Of a stretch of DNA of 64,000 bases, positions 53,802 through 62,547 are shown piece after piece. The translations under genes were made by a program, and so were the position numbers. Location: NCBI RefSeq assembly GCF_030150205.1, contig NZ_JASLGT010000009.1:399560-463559 (forward strand). Direction: 5' to 3'. Source of the stretch: Niabella sp. (GTDB lineage Bacteria > Bacteroidota > Bacteroidia > Chitinophagales > Chitinophagaceae). Position 1 is the first letter of the stretch, and every line of letters starts with the position of its first letter. Below the pieces are notes generated by a model. That model saw only the letters and a program-made list of their open reading frames with translations. It was not told the origin of the DNA and ran no database searches.

Positions 53802-56792
53802 TTATAAAGAAAAATTAACACCCAGCAGGAAAGAACGTGCCGGAGGGTAAGGCAGGTATTCGATTCCCAAGGAGGGAACGCCGTTTACAGCACCATCGGT
53901 ATTTACCTCGGGATCGAACCCGCGGTATTTGGTAAACACCAGCAGGTTTTGACCGGTGAGCGAAATACTCAGGTTTCGAATGGTGGAGCCGATGTTGCCG
54001 ATATTATACCTTAATGTGGCATTGGATAGCTTCAGGTAGTTGCCTTTTTCCAGGTACCTGTTTGAGGGTGCTGCAGAATTGGAAGTAGATTCCTTTATTG
54101 ATTTGTTAAACAGATCGCTCGAAATGTTTCGGGTGGGAAGATTGTTCATGCCCAAAACGGTAGCCAGCGTATTGTTGAACAGGTAATGTCCAAACGCTCC
54201 GTTCATATTCACGCTGGCGCTGAATTTTTTGTAAGTAAACAGGGTTGAAAGGCCCAGCAGTTTTGTAGGGTTGGGGCTGCCCAGGTAAAATTTATTTATG
54301 GCCGGGTCTACATTTGATGCAGCGGTACCGTTAAGCGATTCATACATGCTCATACCTGTTGAGGGATCGATACCGGCAAATTTTGCAAGGTACCAAACAT
54401 TCAGCGGCTGGTTATTCACCATCCTTTGTCCTAAAACACCGGAAAAACCCTGTCCTCTTAAAGCGCCGGTTTCATAGTACCCGGGCAATCCTGTTACATT
54501 GTTCTTTAGAAACGTAGCGTTTACACCCAGGTTCCAGGTAATAGTACTATTGCGAACCAGGTCGCCTGAAAGCGCCAGCTCGATACCTTTGTTTTCTACT
54601 TCACCATCAAGATTTACCCAAATGCGACCGGCAGGGGCCATTCCTGCAAGTGTGCGCTCAAACAGGGCATCCTTTGTTTTTTTATCAAAAACATCTACCG
54701 ATCCGGAAACCCGGTTATCAAAAAGACCAAAGTCGATACCGGCATTAAGGGTACTGGAGGTTTCCCATTTCAGATCGGGGTTTTTAAAGTTAACCTGTGT
54801 AATGGTTTGAGAAGTGAAGGTAAAGCGGTCGCGGGAGGCCCCGGACGGAAACTCCTGGTTCCCGGTTCTACCCCAGCCGGCTCTTAACTTTAAATTATTG
54901 ATCGTGGTATTTCCTTTGAGGAAGGCTTCGTTCGACATATTCCAGGCGAGCGCAAGAGCGGGGAACGTACCGTATTTATTATTTGTACCAAATTTTGTAG
55001 AGCCATCCCTGCGGCCGGTTATGGTAAGCAGGTATTTGTCTTTATAGTTAAAGGAACCCCGCAGGAAGTAGGATTGTAATTGGTTCGTGGGCGTATGATA
55101 CGAGTTGATCTCTCTTCCGGATGCGGTTGAATAATTGAGATAATCAAAAAAGTCGAGCCCGATATCCGTGAAGCCCAGTCCGCTGGCGTTATTCCATTTT
55201 GTTTCATAATCCAGGAATTCATAACCGGCTACGGCGTTGATGTTCAGATCGGTGGTTACCTGTTTGTTATAGGACAGGGTATGCGTCATCTGCTGATCGG
55301 TTTCCGTGTTGTTATTGATAAAGGCGGCTCCGTTATTGACATTACCGGGATTTAGTAAGCCGGCGTTAAAGCGCCCGTTCCTCCGGCCTATCTGCCGTGT
55401 TACACTGTATATGAATTTATATTCCAGGTCATTTGTGATTTTATAGGATGGGGCCACACTGGCAACAATGGTGTTCACGGTGGCCTGGTCTTTATAAGCT
55501 TTCAGAATGGCCAGGGGGTTCATAATCGTGGTGCTTACGTACGTTAAGGAATCACCGTTGCCACGCATGGGCCGGGTAGGGTTCCATTGCAAGGCCTGGG
55601 AAATCAGGTTTCCTCCTGCGCCAACAGTAACATCAATAGGAGCCAGGTTCTCATCCGTTTGAGTTACCAGTATATTAAAGTCGAGCCCCAGTTTCTTACT
55701 TTCAAGCAGTTTAAAGCTGGAAGAAAAGCTGGCCGTATATTTTTTCAGATCTGAGCTTTTCAGAATCCCTTTTTGGTTAAAATATCCGCCGGAAATGCGG
55801 TAACGGCCGTTTTCTGTACCGCCGGTAATATCCGCCGAGTAATTTTGGGAAAGCCCGGTACGGGTAATGGCATTAAACGGGTTGATAGATGCCCCAAAAT
55901 CGGAAGAGGCTGCACTTTCAGGGGTGTAAAATTTAAGCGCATCGCGGAATGCATCAGCGCTTAAAACGGTGGGCCTTTTCAGGATATTTGCGATGCCTGA
56001 AGCTGCGTTGACATTGAGTACCGGGGCTCCTGATTTGCCTCTTTTAGTGGTAATAATTACCACTCCGTTTGCACCTCTTGAACCATAAATAGCAGTGGCA
56101 GATGCATCCTTCAAAATGTCCATGCTGGCAATATCATTCGGGTTCAGATACGTAAGCGGGTTGCCCTGGTCCGTAGAATAACCGGAAGTACCACCGGGTC
56201 TTGCGGAAGTACCCGAAAGCGGAATACCGTCCAGCACAAACAATGGATTGTTACTGGCCCTGATGGAGGAGTTGCCGCGGATGCGCACGGTAGCACTTCC
56301 CCCGGGCTGCCCGGTATTATTCAATACCATTACACCAGGTGTTTTGCCCTGGATCAGCTGATCGGGACTGGTAATAACACCTTTGTTAAAGTCCTTGGCG
56401 CTGATGGAGGCCACAGATCCTGTGAGATCCTTTTTTCTGGCCGTTCCATAACCAATGACCACTACTTCATTTAAAGACTGATCCGTTGAAGGCTGTAAGC
56501 TCACCTGGATGGTGCCCCCGGTGATGGCTACCTCCTGCCGGGTATAACCCACATAGGAAACCTGTAGCGTTTTTGCGTTCGCGGGCACGTTCAAGGAAAA
56601 GGTTCCGTCTTCACGGGATATGGTAGCCGTTTGCATACCTTTTACTTCAATAGTAGCTCCTGCCACTGGCTGATTCTTGTCGTCTGTTACCAAACCGGTT
56701 ACCGCTTTTGTTTGGGCAACCGCAGGGAAAAATGCAAGGAGCAGCGCAAACCCCAGCAGGCTTTGTACAAGCAATTTCATTTTCATACGCAT
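53802..56792 (-). CDS. SusC/RagA family TonB-linked outer membrane transporter (second locus)
   Basis: The 996-residue protein has a signal peptide, CarboxypepD_reg-like domain (VTGLVTDDKNQPVAGATIEV), TonB box region (LNEVVVIGYGT), plug signature (MDILKDASATAIYGSRGANG) and a barrel ending in the aromatic motif SFLLGVNFSL. With SusD downstream it forms the import complex. The initial MRMKMK offers two Met choices; the longer one is kept. Confidence 0.96.
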   Translation of the reverse strand: MRMKMKLLVQSLLGFALLLAFFPAVAQTKAVTGLVTDDKNQPVAGATIEVKGMQTATISREDGTFSLNVPANAKTLQVSYVGYTRQEVAITGGTIQVSLQPSTDQSLNEVVVIGYGTARKKDLTGSVASISAKDFNKGVITSPDQLIQGKTPGVMVLNNTGQPGGSATVRIRGNSSIRASNNPLFVLDGIPLSGTSARPGGTSGYSTDQGNPLTYLNPNDIASMDILKDASATAIYGSRGANGVVIITTKRGKSGAPVLNVNAASGIANILKRPTVLSADAFRDALKFYTPESAASSDFGASINPFNAITRTGLSQNYSADITGGTENGRYRISGGYFNQKGILKSSDLKKYTASFSSSFKLLESKKLGLDFNILVTQTDENLAPIDVTVGAGGNLISQALQWNPTRPMRGNGDSLTYVSTTIMNPLAILKAYKDQATVNTIVASVAPSYKITNDLEYKFIYSVTRQIGRRNGRFNAGLLNPGNVNNGAAFINNNTETDQQMTHTLSYNKQVTTDLNINAVAGYEFLDYETKWNNASGLGFTDIGLDFFDYLNYSTASGREINSYHTPTNQLQSYFLRGSFNYKDKYLLTITGRRDGSTKFGTNNKYGTFPALALAWNMSNEAFLKGNTTINNLKLRAGWGRTGNQEFPSGASRDRFTFTSQTITQVNFKNPDLKWETSSTLNAGIDFGLFDNRVSGSVDVFDKKTKDALFERTLAGMAPAGRIWVNLDGEVENKGIELALSGDLVRNSTITWNLGVNATFLKNNVTGLPGYYETGALRGQGFSGVLGQRMVNNQPLNVWYLAKFAGIDPSTGMSMYESLNGTAASNVDPAINKFYLGSPNPTKLLGLSTLFTYKKFSASVNMNGAFGHYLFNNTLATVLGMNNLPTRNISSDLFNKSIKESTSNSAAPSNRYLEKGNYLKLSNATLRYNIGNIGSTIRNLSISLTGQNLLVFTKYRGFDPEVNTDGAVNGVPSLGIEYLPYPPARSFLLGVNFSL

Positions 56793-57114
56793 TCTTGTTG
56801 ATTCGTTAATTTGATTTAGAATTTTGAGACCCTCATGTATTCGTATATATTATGTACAGTGTACACAATTATATTTGTTAAATATATCTAAAAAGAACCG
56901 ACAAAAAAAATAATGCGGGAAAGATTTTGCGGGTGCCGCTGCACAAAATAACCGCCATGTACCGGCAGGCAGGATTTTCGGGGTATCGTCTTCAAAAAAA
57001 ACAGAACGAGCGGGTTGCAGGGTATGTAAGCGGGATTGTTCGGGGAAAAAAGGACCGAGGCCGCTGCACACCAGCTGCCTGCCTTATAGCATATGGAGCG
57101 GATGCGTTTGGATA
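56793..57114. other. Upstream region of the second SusC gene, with palindrome
   Basis: This 322-base gap contains no credible gene. A TGTACA-G-TGTACA palindrome at 56853-56865 lies about 60 bases upstream of SusC, next to an AT-rich stretch that probably holds the promoter. Confidence 0.5.
56853..56865. promoter_or_regulatory. TGTACA(N)TGTACA palindrome, candidate operator
   Basis: Two self-complementary TGTACA half-sites flank one central base. It sits in the probable promoter of the second SusC/SusD operon. Confidence 0.4.
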
Positions 57115-57528
57115 TTATCTTGATGAGCGCATGGCTTTTACGACCTGGAGCGATTTGTCTTTTGAAAACTGCGCATATTCTTTGGTCTCTACTCCGTAAA
57201 TGGCAATCTTGCCCTCCGCATTGCTGTGCACGCCCCATCCATACCGCTTTGTAAGCGGGGATGTTCTTAAACAGGGTTGTCCTTTTGAAAAGAATGCGGT
57301 ACGTGCTGCTTTGTACCCGGCTTTTGTCAGATCATTTTTTTGGGCAAAAACCTCAAAGATCACATCGTCTGATGTGTACCGGTACGGATGTTTGCGGATC
57401 ATTTCGAACTGGATATTGGCCACGGTAGGCTTATTGCCTTTTACCGGGGGGATTTCGCCGGCGGTGGCAGCACAATCATCGGCTACCTGTATAAAGGCGT
57501 TGGTATAGTTGGTGGTATGCTGTTTCAT
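57115..57528 (-). CDS. DUF6157 family protein
   Basis: The 137-residue protein matches the DUF6157 pattern: HTTNYTNAFIQVADDCAATA, GEIPPVKGNKPTVANIQFEM, HPYRYTSDDVIFEVFA, FFSKGQPCLRTSPLTKRYGW and the C-terminal EYAQFSKD. It is a small soluble protein of unknown function, common in Bacteroidota. The start is ATG with an A/T-rich leader. It lies near two other small proteins on the same strand, but each is separated by gaps of 65 bases or less. Confidence 0.85.
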   Translation of the reverse strand: MKQHTTNYTNAFIQVADDCAATAGEIPPVKGNKPTVANIQFEMIRKHPYRYTSDDVIFEVFAQKNDLTKAGYKAARTAFFSKGQPCLRTSPLTKRYGWGVHSNAEGKIAIYGVETKEYAQFSKDKSLQVVKAMRSSR

Positions 57529-57594
57529 GGATGATTGTTTTGGTAAAGATAAAACCGAAAGCTGACAGCCCTATGTCAGCAGCCAGCGGCGCGG

Positions 57595-57984
57595 TTACGA
57601 TTGCTTAAGGTGTGCCCTTCTTTTTTTATACTGTTCCAGCGCTGCCGCCAGGAGTTTTGCGATTCCCGGAGACGTTATTTGATCCTGGTTGTCAATGACT
57701 ACATAGCGGGTTGTTTTTGCAGTGCCCTGCAGCAGCCCTTCCGGGTCCGGTATTTCCGGGCCCTTATTGAATCCCAGTTTTAATCCTTTTTTGGAAGGAA
57801 GGAGCACGCAGACCAGGCCGGCATATCCCGGACCATAACTGTAGGCGATCATTTTTGCCGGTAGATCCAGTTGTTCGCTGATGCCCGGGAGTTGCCGGAG
57901 GATCACCTGCCGGAGCAGTGCCGCATGCTGCTGCACCGGTATAGAATAGGAAGCCAGGAAATGCTCAATGGTAGGGGTATTCAT
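57595..57984 (-). CDS. DUF1801 domain protein
   Basis: The 129-residue protein matches DUF1801/YdhG-like proteins: an N-terminal helix pair (IEHFLASYSIPVQQHAALLRQVIL), then LPAKMIAYSYGPGYAGLVCVLLPSK split into strand segments, and LKLGFNKGPEIPDPEGLLQG. The function is unknown. ATG at 57984 fits better than the seven-residue longer start. Confidence 0.78.
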   Translation of the reverse strand: MNTPTIEHFLASYSIPVQQHAALLRQVILRQLPGISEQLDLPAKMIAYSYGPGYAGLVCVLLPSKKGLKLGFNKGPEIPDPEGLLQGTAKTTRYVVIDNQDQITSPGIAKLLAAALEQYKKRRAHLKQS

Positions 57985-58019
57985 GGTGCATCTTTTTATA
58001 AACAAAGGAATGATCCCTC

Positions 58020-58355
58020 TTATTGCTGCTGCAACTCCCGGATTTCTACATAACCCCCAAACTCAAAAATGGGGCAGGACTGCATCATGGCAGCGGCTGC
58101 ATCCAGGTCGGTTGCGGTAATCATCAGGAAGCCTCCCACAATTTCTGTTCCGTTTTTGTAAATACCCGGTGTTGCCCCGGCCTGCGGATCTTTTAAGATC
58201 CGGCCATCGAGGGTGAGCCCGCTGCCGCCGCTGATCTGTTGCTGCCAGCGTTCCATCCAGGCGGCCCAGTTTTGCCGGTGTTTTTTGATGGCGTCTTCTG
58301 TGTGTTGTTCCGTTCTTCCGTCGGGTTCCCTGAAGAGGGCGATGAATTTTTTCAT
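58020..58355 (-). CDS. YCII-related domain protein
   Basis: The 111-residue protein has the dimeric ferredoxin-like fold of YCII proteins: KKFIALFREPDGR at the start, then GGSGLTLDGRILKDP, VGGFLMITATDLDAAAAMM and a closing GGYVEIREL. Such proteins are often found with ECF sigma factors, but none is adjacent here. The gene is 35 bases upstream of the DUF1801 start on the same strand. Confidence 0.85.
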   Translation of the reverse strand: MKKFIALFREPDGRTEQHTEDAIKKHRQNWAAWMERWQQQISGGSGLTLDGRILKDPQAGATPGIYKNGTEIVGGFLMITATDLDAAAAMMQSCPIFEFGGYVEIRELQQQ

Positions 58356-58500
58356 TTTTTAAAGGTAAGGAACCGGTACGGGAAATAGCGAACCTGGTGA
58401 TTGAAATTTCTCCGGGTTTTACGAAATATCGGGTTGTCAATCTGCCCCGGGTGCCTGTAGTGGTATATATACGCCATAGGAGTGATGGGGGATACCGGCT

Positions 58501-59172
58501 TTATATTTCTCCGTCATCCTCGGGCAGGCAAAGCCCGTTTTTGTAGGTATAGGCCATAAGTTCTGCCACATTTTTTACGTCTGCTTTTGCCAGCAGGGCC
58601 GAGCGGTATTTCTCCACGGTTTTGATGCTCATAAATAAAGTGGTGGCTATTTTTTCTGTGGTATATCCCCGGCTGATCAGGCGGAGCATGATCTTTTCCG
58701 TATCCGTAAAAAGGGCCGCTGCGGCATGGGTGCGTGCCTGTCGTTTAAGCGTATCGGTAAGGATGGCAGAGGCGCTGTTGCAGTAATAGGTATGCCCTTC
58801 CATAACGGCAAGGATACCCGGTATCAGCGAGTTGCCCGCTGCCGCTTTAAACACAAAGCCATTGGCCCCGGCACCCATTATTTCTACAATACGGTCTTCC
58901 TCCCCGGCAATGGTATAGGCCAGTATTTTCAGCTGCGGGTATAATAAACGGGCCTGCCGGGTGGCCTGTATGCCGTCGATCACCGGCATATGAATATCCA
59001 TAATAACTACATCCGGACTTAATACCGGTAATTGTTCCAGCAGTTCCGCACCGGTGAAGGCGGTACCGCAGATGGTAATGGCCGCATAGTCGCTTAATAA
59101 CAAATGAATGGCCTGCTGGCAGAGCTGGTGATCGTCTGCCGGTAAAACATGAATCATAGCGGAGGTGTCCAT
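58501..59172 (-). CDS. LuxR/NarL-type response regulator
   Basis: The 223-residue protein has a receiver domain (DDH acidic pocket near 14, phospho-acceptor in VVIMDIHMPV, Thr in LAYTIAGEE, Lys in VFKAAAGN) and a C-terminal LuxR helix-turn-helix (EKIMLRLISRGYTTEKIATT, LFMSIKTVEKYRSALLAK). It binds DNA when phosphorylated; no histidine kinase is adjacent. Met 59172 is chosen because the longer frame adds 47 residues without family similarity. A 24-base perfect palindrome lies 26 bases upstream. Confidence 0.9.
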   Translation of the reverse strand: MDTSAMIHVLPADDHQLCQQAIHLLLSDYAAITICGTAFTGAELLEQLPVLSPDVVIMDIHMPVIDGIQATRQARLLYPQLKILAYTIAGEEDRIVEIMGAGANGFVFKAAAGNSLIPGILAVMEGHTYYCNSASAILTDTLKRQARTHAAAALFTDTEKIMLRLISRGYTTEKIATTLFMSIKTVEKYRSALLAKADVKNVAELMAYTYKNGLCLPEDDGEI

Positions 59173-59197
59173 AAAAAAATGATTGGTTATTGAAATA

Positions 59198-59221
59198 AGG
59201 AATGATGCATGCATCATTCCT
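59198..59221. promoter_or_regulatory. Perfect 24-bp palindrome upstream of the response regulator
   Basis: The half-site AGGAATGATGCA is followed exactly by its reverse complement. It lies 26 bases upstream of the response regulator start, in position for autoregulation or for an mRNA hairpin. Confidence 0.6.
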
Positions 59222-59602
59222 GCTTGCATAAAATGCCTGATTGGATGGCAGCTTTCTAACAGGGCGTGGTGCTGTTCCATCGAAGCAGGTCCCTGGGCGC
59301 ATGTGCCGGCCACGGAGCGGCGGTATAAACGTGCATCATAGCAGTGGCTTTGGTAAGCGAATTTGCAGGTATCATAGCATTATTTTAGGTTCGGCTGCTC
59401 TATAGCGCAGGTTCAATACATAGCTTCATACAAGCAGACCCGGTACCTTTTTTTCCTTTGATTCCTATAAACCGGGTAGCATGGCGTATCATAAAAACTG
59501 CATATATCCAATGCCTGCCGGATCTACTTTAAAATAACAATTTTTGCCGGGTATCATCCGTAGGGTTTTCCCTATATTTTCCGGTGCCTTGCCATTTATT
59601 AC

Positions 59603-59633
59603 ACAAATTATATAATTTTAAAATATAATTTGT
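59603..59633. repeat. AT-rich inverted repeat
   Basis: ACAAATTATAT (59603-59613) and ATATAATTTGT (59623-59633) are perfect inverted arms with a nine-base spacer; a T-rich run follows on the plus strand, so a weak terminator is possible. Confidence 0.5.
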
Positions 59634-59664
59634 ATTTTTTTTTATTGCATCTAAACCCGCCGCT

Positions 59665-59757
59665 ATGAACCAGTATTTCTTTATGCGCCAAAACATCACG
59701 GTCGGCTGTTGCCAGAACAAAGAACCCCCAGGCTGTACTTCTGGAAGAACGGTATAA
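59665..59757 (+). CDS. Candidate 30-residue Cys-containing ORF
   Basis: ATG at 59665 opens a 30-residue frame (MNQYFFMRQNITVGCCQNKE and a further Cys) ending at TAA 59757. A GAACCGGG-AACAG-CCCGGTTC hairpin lies seven bases past the stop, but without a T run. No family is recognised; it may be chance. Confidence 0.2.
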   Translation: MNQYFFMRQNITVGCCQNKEPPGCTSGRTV

Positions 59758-59850
59758 ATAAGGGAACCGGGAACAGCCCGGTTCAGGTTCGCAACACATA
59801 AACCGGCTATGGCCCGAAGGGGAAACCCACGCAAAACCTGTACCGTTTTT

Positions 59851-59879
59851 TTTGTAGCAATTTTAAACGGGTACAATTT
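59851..59879 (+). promoter_or_regulatory. Candidate promoter for the HTH gene at 59924
   Basis: TTTG (59851-59854) and TACAATTT (59872-59879) are spaced by 17 bases and resemble the -33/-7 elements of the phylum. Confidence 0.4.
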
Positions 59880-59923
59880 TTTCGCTACAAAGGGCCGGCC
59901 ATACCCACTAAAATCAATGCATC

Positions 59924-60463
59924 ATGAAACAGATCCGGAAAGCATTTAACCTCAGTCAGCAGGAGCTGGCCCTCCTGCTCAATGTATCGCGCAGCACCAT
60001 CGCCCATTATGAAAACGGCCTGCGCAGCTTGCCCGCCGGCGCCGCGGAAAAATGGCTGGCGCTGCAACAGCAATGGCAGCAAAGCGCGCAACGGGCAAGC
60101 GCACCGCAAACCAGCCGCGAGCGTTTTTTACAGGTACAGCATCAGCAAAGCCTGGACCTGCTCAACATGCATCAGCAAAGGGCTGCGGCCCGTTCTGTAA
60201 GTATTACACAGCAGCTAACGGCAATGGAGGAGCAATATGCACGGTTGATCAATAAACTGTATATTTTAAAGCGCCTGGTGCAGGAGGCACCGGCCGGCAG
60301 CCGGCGGATGGAGCTGCTGGCCAACCGGCTGCAGCTTACCCTTATTCAGCTATCGGAATGCTGCCCGCAGCGCCGTCAGCTACTGGCCTTTAAACTGCAG
60401 GTATTAACCGCGCAGCAAAAGGCCGCCCTGGCCGGTAAGGTTATTGTACAGCAGCAGGGCTAA
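59924..60463 (+). CDS. XRE-type helix-turn-helix protein with helical C terminus
   Basis: The 179-residue protein has an N-terminal Cro/C1-type HTH (LSQQELALLLNVSRSTIAHY, ENGLRSLP) and a long Gln/Leu/Arg-rich helical remainder likely to form coiled coils. It is similar in plan to the second HTH protein at 61082 (both read RSLP then LQ..WQQ), so the two are probably paralogues. It opens the putative lysis cassette and may control it; the DNA target is unknown. Confidence 0.75.
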   Translation: MKQIRKAFNLSQQELALLLNVSRSTIAHYENGLRSLPAGAAEKWLALQQQWQQSAQRASAPQTSRERFLQVQHQQSLDLLNMHQQRAAARSVSITQQLTAMEEQYARLINKLYILKRLVQEAPAGSRRMELLANRLQLTLIQLSECCPQRRQLLAFKLQVLTAQQKAALAGKVIVQQQG

Positions 60464-60574
60464 CTGTTAAACCTTTTGGAAAGGGCGGTACCCCGCTTGG
60501 AAACGGGGGCTGCAGAAGGGTAGGTTTGCTGTATTGTTCACCTCCGGGTTTCCCGGAATTAAAAATTAAAGCAT

Positions 60575-60988
60575 ATGGCAAATTATCCCCTAAGTCAGTT
60601 AACGACCGCTGAAGACTGCGATGCCCTCATCAACATTGCAGAAAAAGAGCGCAAAGACATGGAGTGGAAAAAGCTCAACCTCCTGCGGCTGAAAGATCAG
60701 TACTCCAATAATGCGTTTGTAAATGCCACTGAGCTCGGTATCCGGAAGAAAGAACTGGAAAACATGGATACCGTTATCGCCACCCTGCCGGACGGTACCT
60801 ATAAAACCGAGCAGATAAAAAAGCGCACCACGGCCTGGTACAAGGTGTTCCTGTTAGAAAACCGGAAAACCAGCTTTGGCGATGTGGCCGTGATCGAAAA
60901 GATCTATGAGCTCAAAAGAATACAGTATGAGTTGGATGAAACAGTTAGCCTGATCAGCGAGTTACAGACCCGCAGAGCGGAACTGTAG
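60575..60988 (+). CDS. Small coiled-coil protein, unknown
   Basis: The 137-residue protein is predicted to be mostly helical, with heptad-like Leu spacing in the N-terminal third and again in the C-terminal third (EKIYELKRIQYELDETVSLI). There is no signal peptide or membrane helix. It lies between the two HTH proteins on the same strand and ends in a strong terminator. The family is not recognised. Confidence 0.65.
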   Translation: MANYPLSQLTTAEDCDALINIAEKERKDMEWKKLNLLRLKDQYSNNAFVNATELGIRKKELENMDTVIATLPDGTYKTEQIKKRTTAWYKVFLLENRKTSFGDVAVIEKIYELKRIQYELDETVSLISELQTRRAEL

Positions 60989-60993
60989 CGTGT

Positions 60994-61032
60994 AAAAACC
61001 AGCTGCCCCAACAGCGGGCAGTTGGTTTTTTT
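60994..61032 (+). terminator. Strong hairpin terminator
   Basis: AAAAACCAGCTGCCC (60994-61008) pairs with GGGCAGTTGGTTTTT (61016-61030) with one G-U pair, followed by two more T. Confidence 0.85.
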
Positions 61033-61081
61033 ACAACCAGGAACGATTCCGTTTTCTTTTTTAACAATTAAAATAAATCAT

Positions 61082-61705
61082 ATGAAACAAGATTCAAACA
61101 AGCTTCCGTTTACGGCGCAGCAGATCGCCCGCATAGCGGGCTGTTCAGAAGAAATGGTGTTACGTTACAGCGTGGGCGACCGCAGCCTTCCCCAGGAGGT
61201 GTTGCTGCAGCTGCAGGAAATACACCAGGTATGGCAACAGATATGTGCCGCGCAAAACGACGCGCCGGATCCATTCCGCAGGGCTTCTGAAAGCCAGGTT
61301 GAAGAATTGCGCCGGAAGCTGAACTGGGACATTACCCAGGCGAACCATGATGCCAACAGGGCCCGGTGGGCGCTGGAAAAGAAAGCCACCGATTTTGAGG
61401 CGGCGGGTCCCATGTACGCGATGGCCCAGGTGCTTTGCAAAGCAAACAGCACCAACACCCGACGCAACAAGGTACTGGCCGTATTAAATCACAATCTCTG
61501 GCGTATTTTAGATACCGGTGGCCCTATACACCAGTTAAAGATCCGGTACCGGCTGGTACTGGCAGGGTACAGGGCCGAGGCTGCCCGGCAGCTGATCCGG
61601 GAACTGGAATGGCTGGAAAAAGGCGGGCAAATAACAGGGCAGGAACCCGGCAATACCGGTTATCAAATACCGCCGGGAGGCGAAGATGCCGCGCGGTTAA
61701 ATTAA
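61082..61705 (+). CDS. HTH protein, paralogue of the one at 59924
   Basis: The 207-residue protein has an N-terminal HTH-like part (FTAQQIARIAGCSEEMVLRY, then GDRSLPQEVLLQL) followed by helical sequence and a Gly/Pro-rich tail. The start at 61082 is chosen because the longer frame begins inside the preceding terminator. The shared layout with the 59924 protein suggests duplication. DNA binding is likely; the target is unknown. Confidence 0.65.
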   Translation: MKQDSNKLPFTAQQIARIAGCSEEMVLRYSVGDRSLPQEVLLQLQEIHQVWQQICAAQNDAPDPFRRASESQVEELRRKLNWDITQANHDANRARWALEKKATDFEAAGPMYAMAQVLCKANSTNTRRNKVLAVLNHNLWRILDTGGPIHQLKIRYRLVLAGYRAEAARQLIRELEWLEKGGQITGQEPGNTGYQIPPGGEDAARLN

Positions 61706-62115
61706 GGCAGCACGCTAAACGCCGTTTCATGTTTAAGGTTTCAGGTTGGGTCCGTTTTAACACCTGATGGTTAATGCTGATAGCTGAAAGCTAAAAGCTG
61801 AATGCTAAGCGTATGTTCCAGGTTCCAGGTTCAAAGTTTCAGGTTAGATCCGTTTGTTACCTGATGAGCGATGTACAATTCCCTGTTTTTCGTATAAGAT
61901 GTCAGATCATCGAATCCATACGTGATCATCTGAAAACTGATAGCTGATAACTGAAGACTGATAACACTGATGGCTGATAGCTGAAAGCTAACTGCTAAAG
62001 GCTACACGCGGTTTCATGTTTAAAGTTTAACGTTCAACCTCAGATGCCGTTTTTATGCTTGATGTACGATCCATTTCCACATTTCCACATTTCCACATTT
62101 TCAAATTTTAATACC
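61706..62115. repeat. Composite intergenic repeat module before the holin gene
   Basis: In order: a TTTCATGTTTAAGGTTTCAG piece, CTGATAGCTGAAAGCTAAAA units, a GTTCCAGGTTCCAGG/TCAGGTTAGATCCG piece, further CTGATAGCTGATAACTGAAG units (61930-62000), TTTCATGTTTAAAGTTTAAC, and a CCATTTCCACATTTCCACAT array ending within 20 bases of the start codon. No gene is credible. Confidence 0.8.
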
Positions 62116-62547
62116 ATGAAACATTTCATTCAATACTGGCCCAACACGGCGCTGCTCACCGGCTTGCTGGTGGTGGTAGTGCTGGACTTTATTTGTGGCG
62201 TAGCCAAGGCCACCCTTACCGGAACCCGCCGCAGTTCACAGGGGTTCCGTAAAACCATTACCAAGTTTTTACAATACGGCGGCTGCATTATTGTGGCCAT
62301 GGTGATCCTGAATATTGTGTATGATTCCGGCGAGGTGTTCAACAACAGCTTCGTCTGGCTCTTTGGCGATGTAATGCTGTACATCATGATCTATACCGAG
62401 GTGGTATCGGTATTTGAGAACATGGAAACCATGGCCCCCCGCAGCGCCTTTGTAAAGATCTTTGTACGCCCTGCCCGGCGCATCATTACATTTCAGCTAA
62501 GGCAGCTGTTTAAAGAAGACGAAGAGACGCTGGAAGCTGAAGGCTGA
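62116..62547 (+). CDS. Phage-type holin (Phage_holin_4-like)
   Basis: The 143-residue protein has hydrophobic segments near residues 11-30, 50-70 and 75-100, with the family pattern LLVVVVLDFICGVAKATLTG, RRSSQGFRKTITKFLQYGG and LFGDVMLYIMIYTEVVSVFEN. Holins of this family form inner membrane lesions that let the endolysin through. The ATG at 62116 directly follows a CACATTT array. It is followed by the N-acetylmuramidase gene, completing a lysis pair. Confidence 0.82.
   Translation: MKHFIQYWPNTALLTGLLVVVVLDFICGVAKATLTGTRRSSQGFRKTITKFLQYGGCIIVAMVILNIVYDSGEVFNNSFVWLFGDVMLYIMIYTEVVSVFENMETMAPRSAFVKIFVRPARRIITFQLRQLFKEDEETLEAEG

Larger units (their letters stand above)
59173..59923. other. Long intergenic region with palindromes and a possible tiny ORF
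   Basis: These 751 bases contain a perfect 24-base palindrome (59198-59221), ACCCGGT/ACCGGGT arms (59438-59477), an AT-rich inverted repeat (59603-59633), a candidate 30-residue ORF (59665-59757), a GAACCGGG hairpin (59764-59784) and a likely promoter (59851-59879). No larger gene is credible. Confidence 0.55.

Noticed and set aside
58063..58440. Basic 125-residue frame overlapping the YCII gene
   Set aside because: It is a frame-shifted shadow rich in Arg/His; the YCII frame has clear family motifs.
61022..61081. Earlier start for the second HTH gene
   Set aside because: It begins within the terminator of the preceding gene; the ATG at 61082 matches the HTH N terminus.
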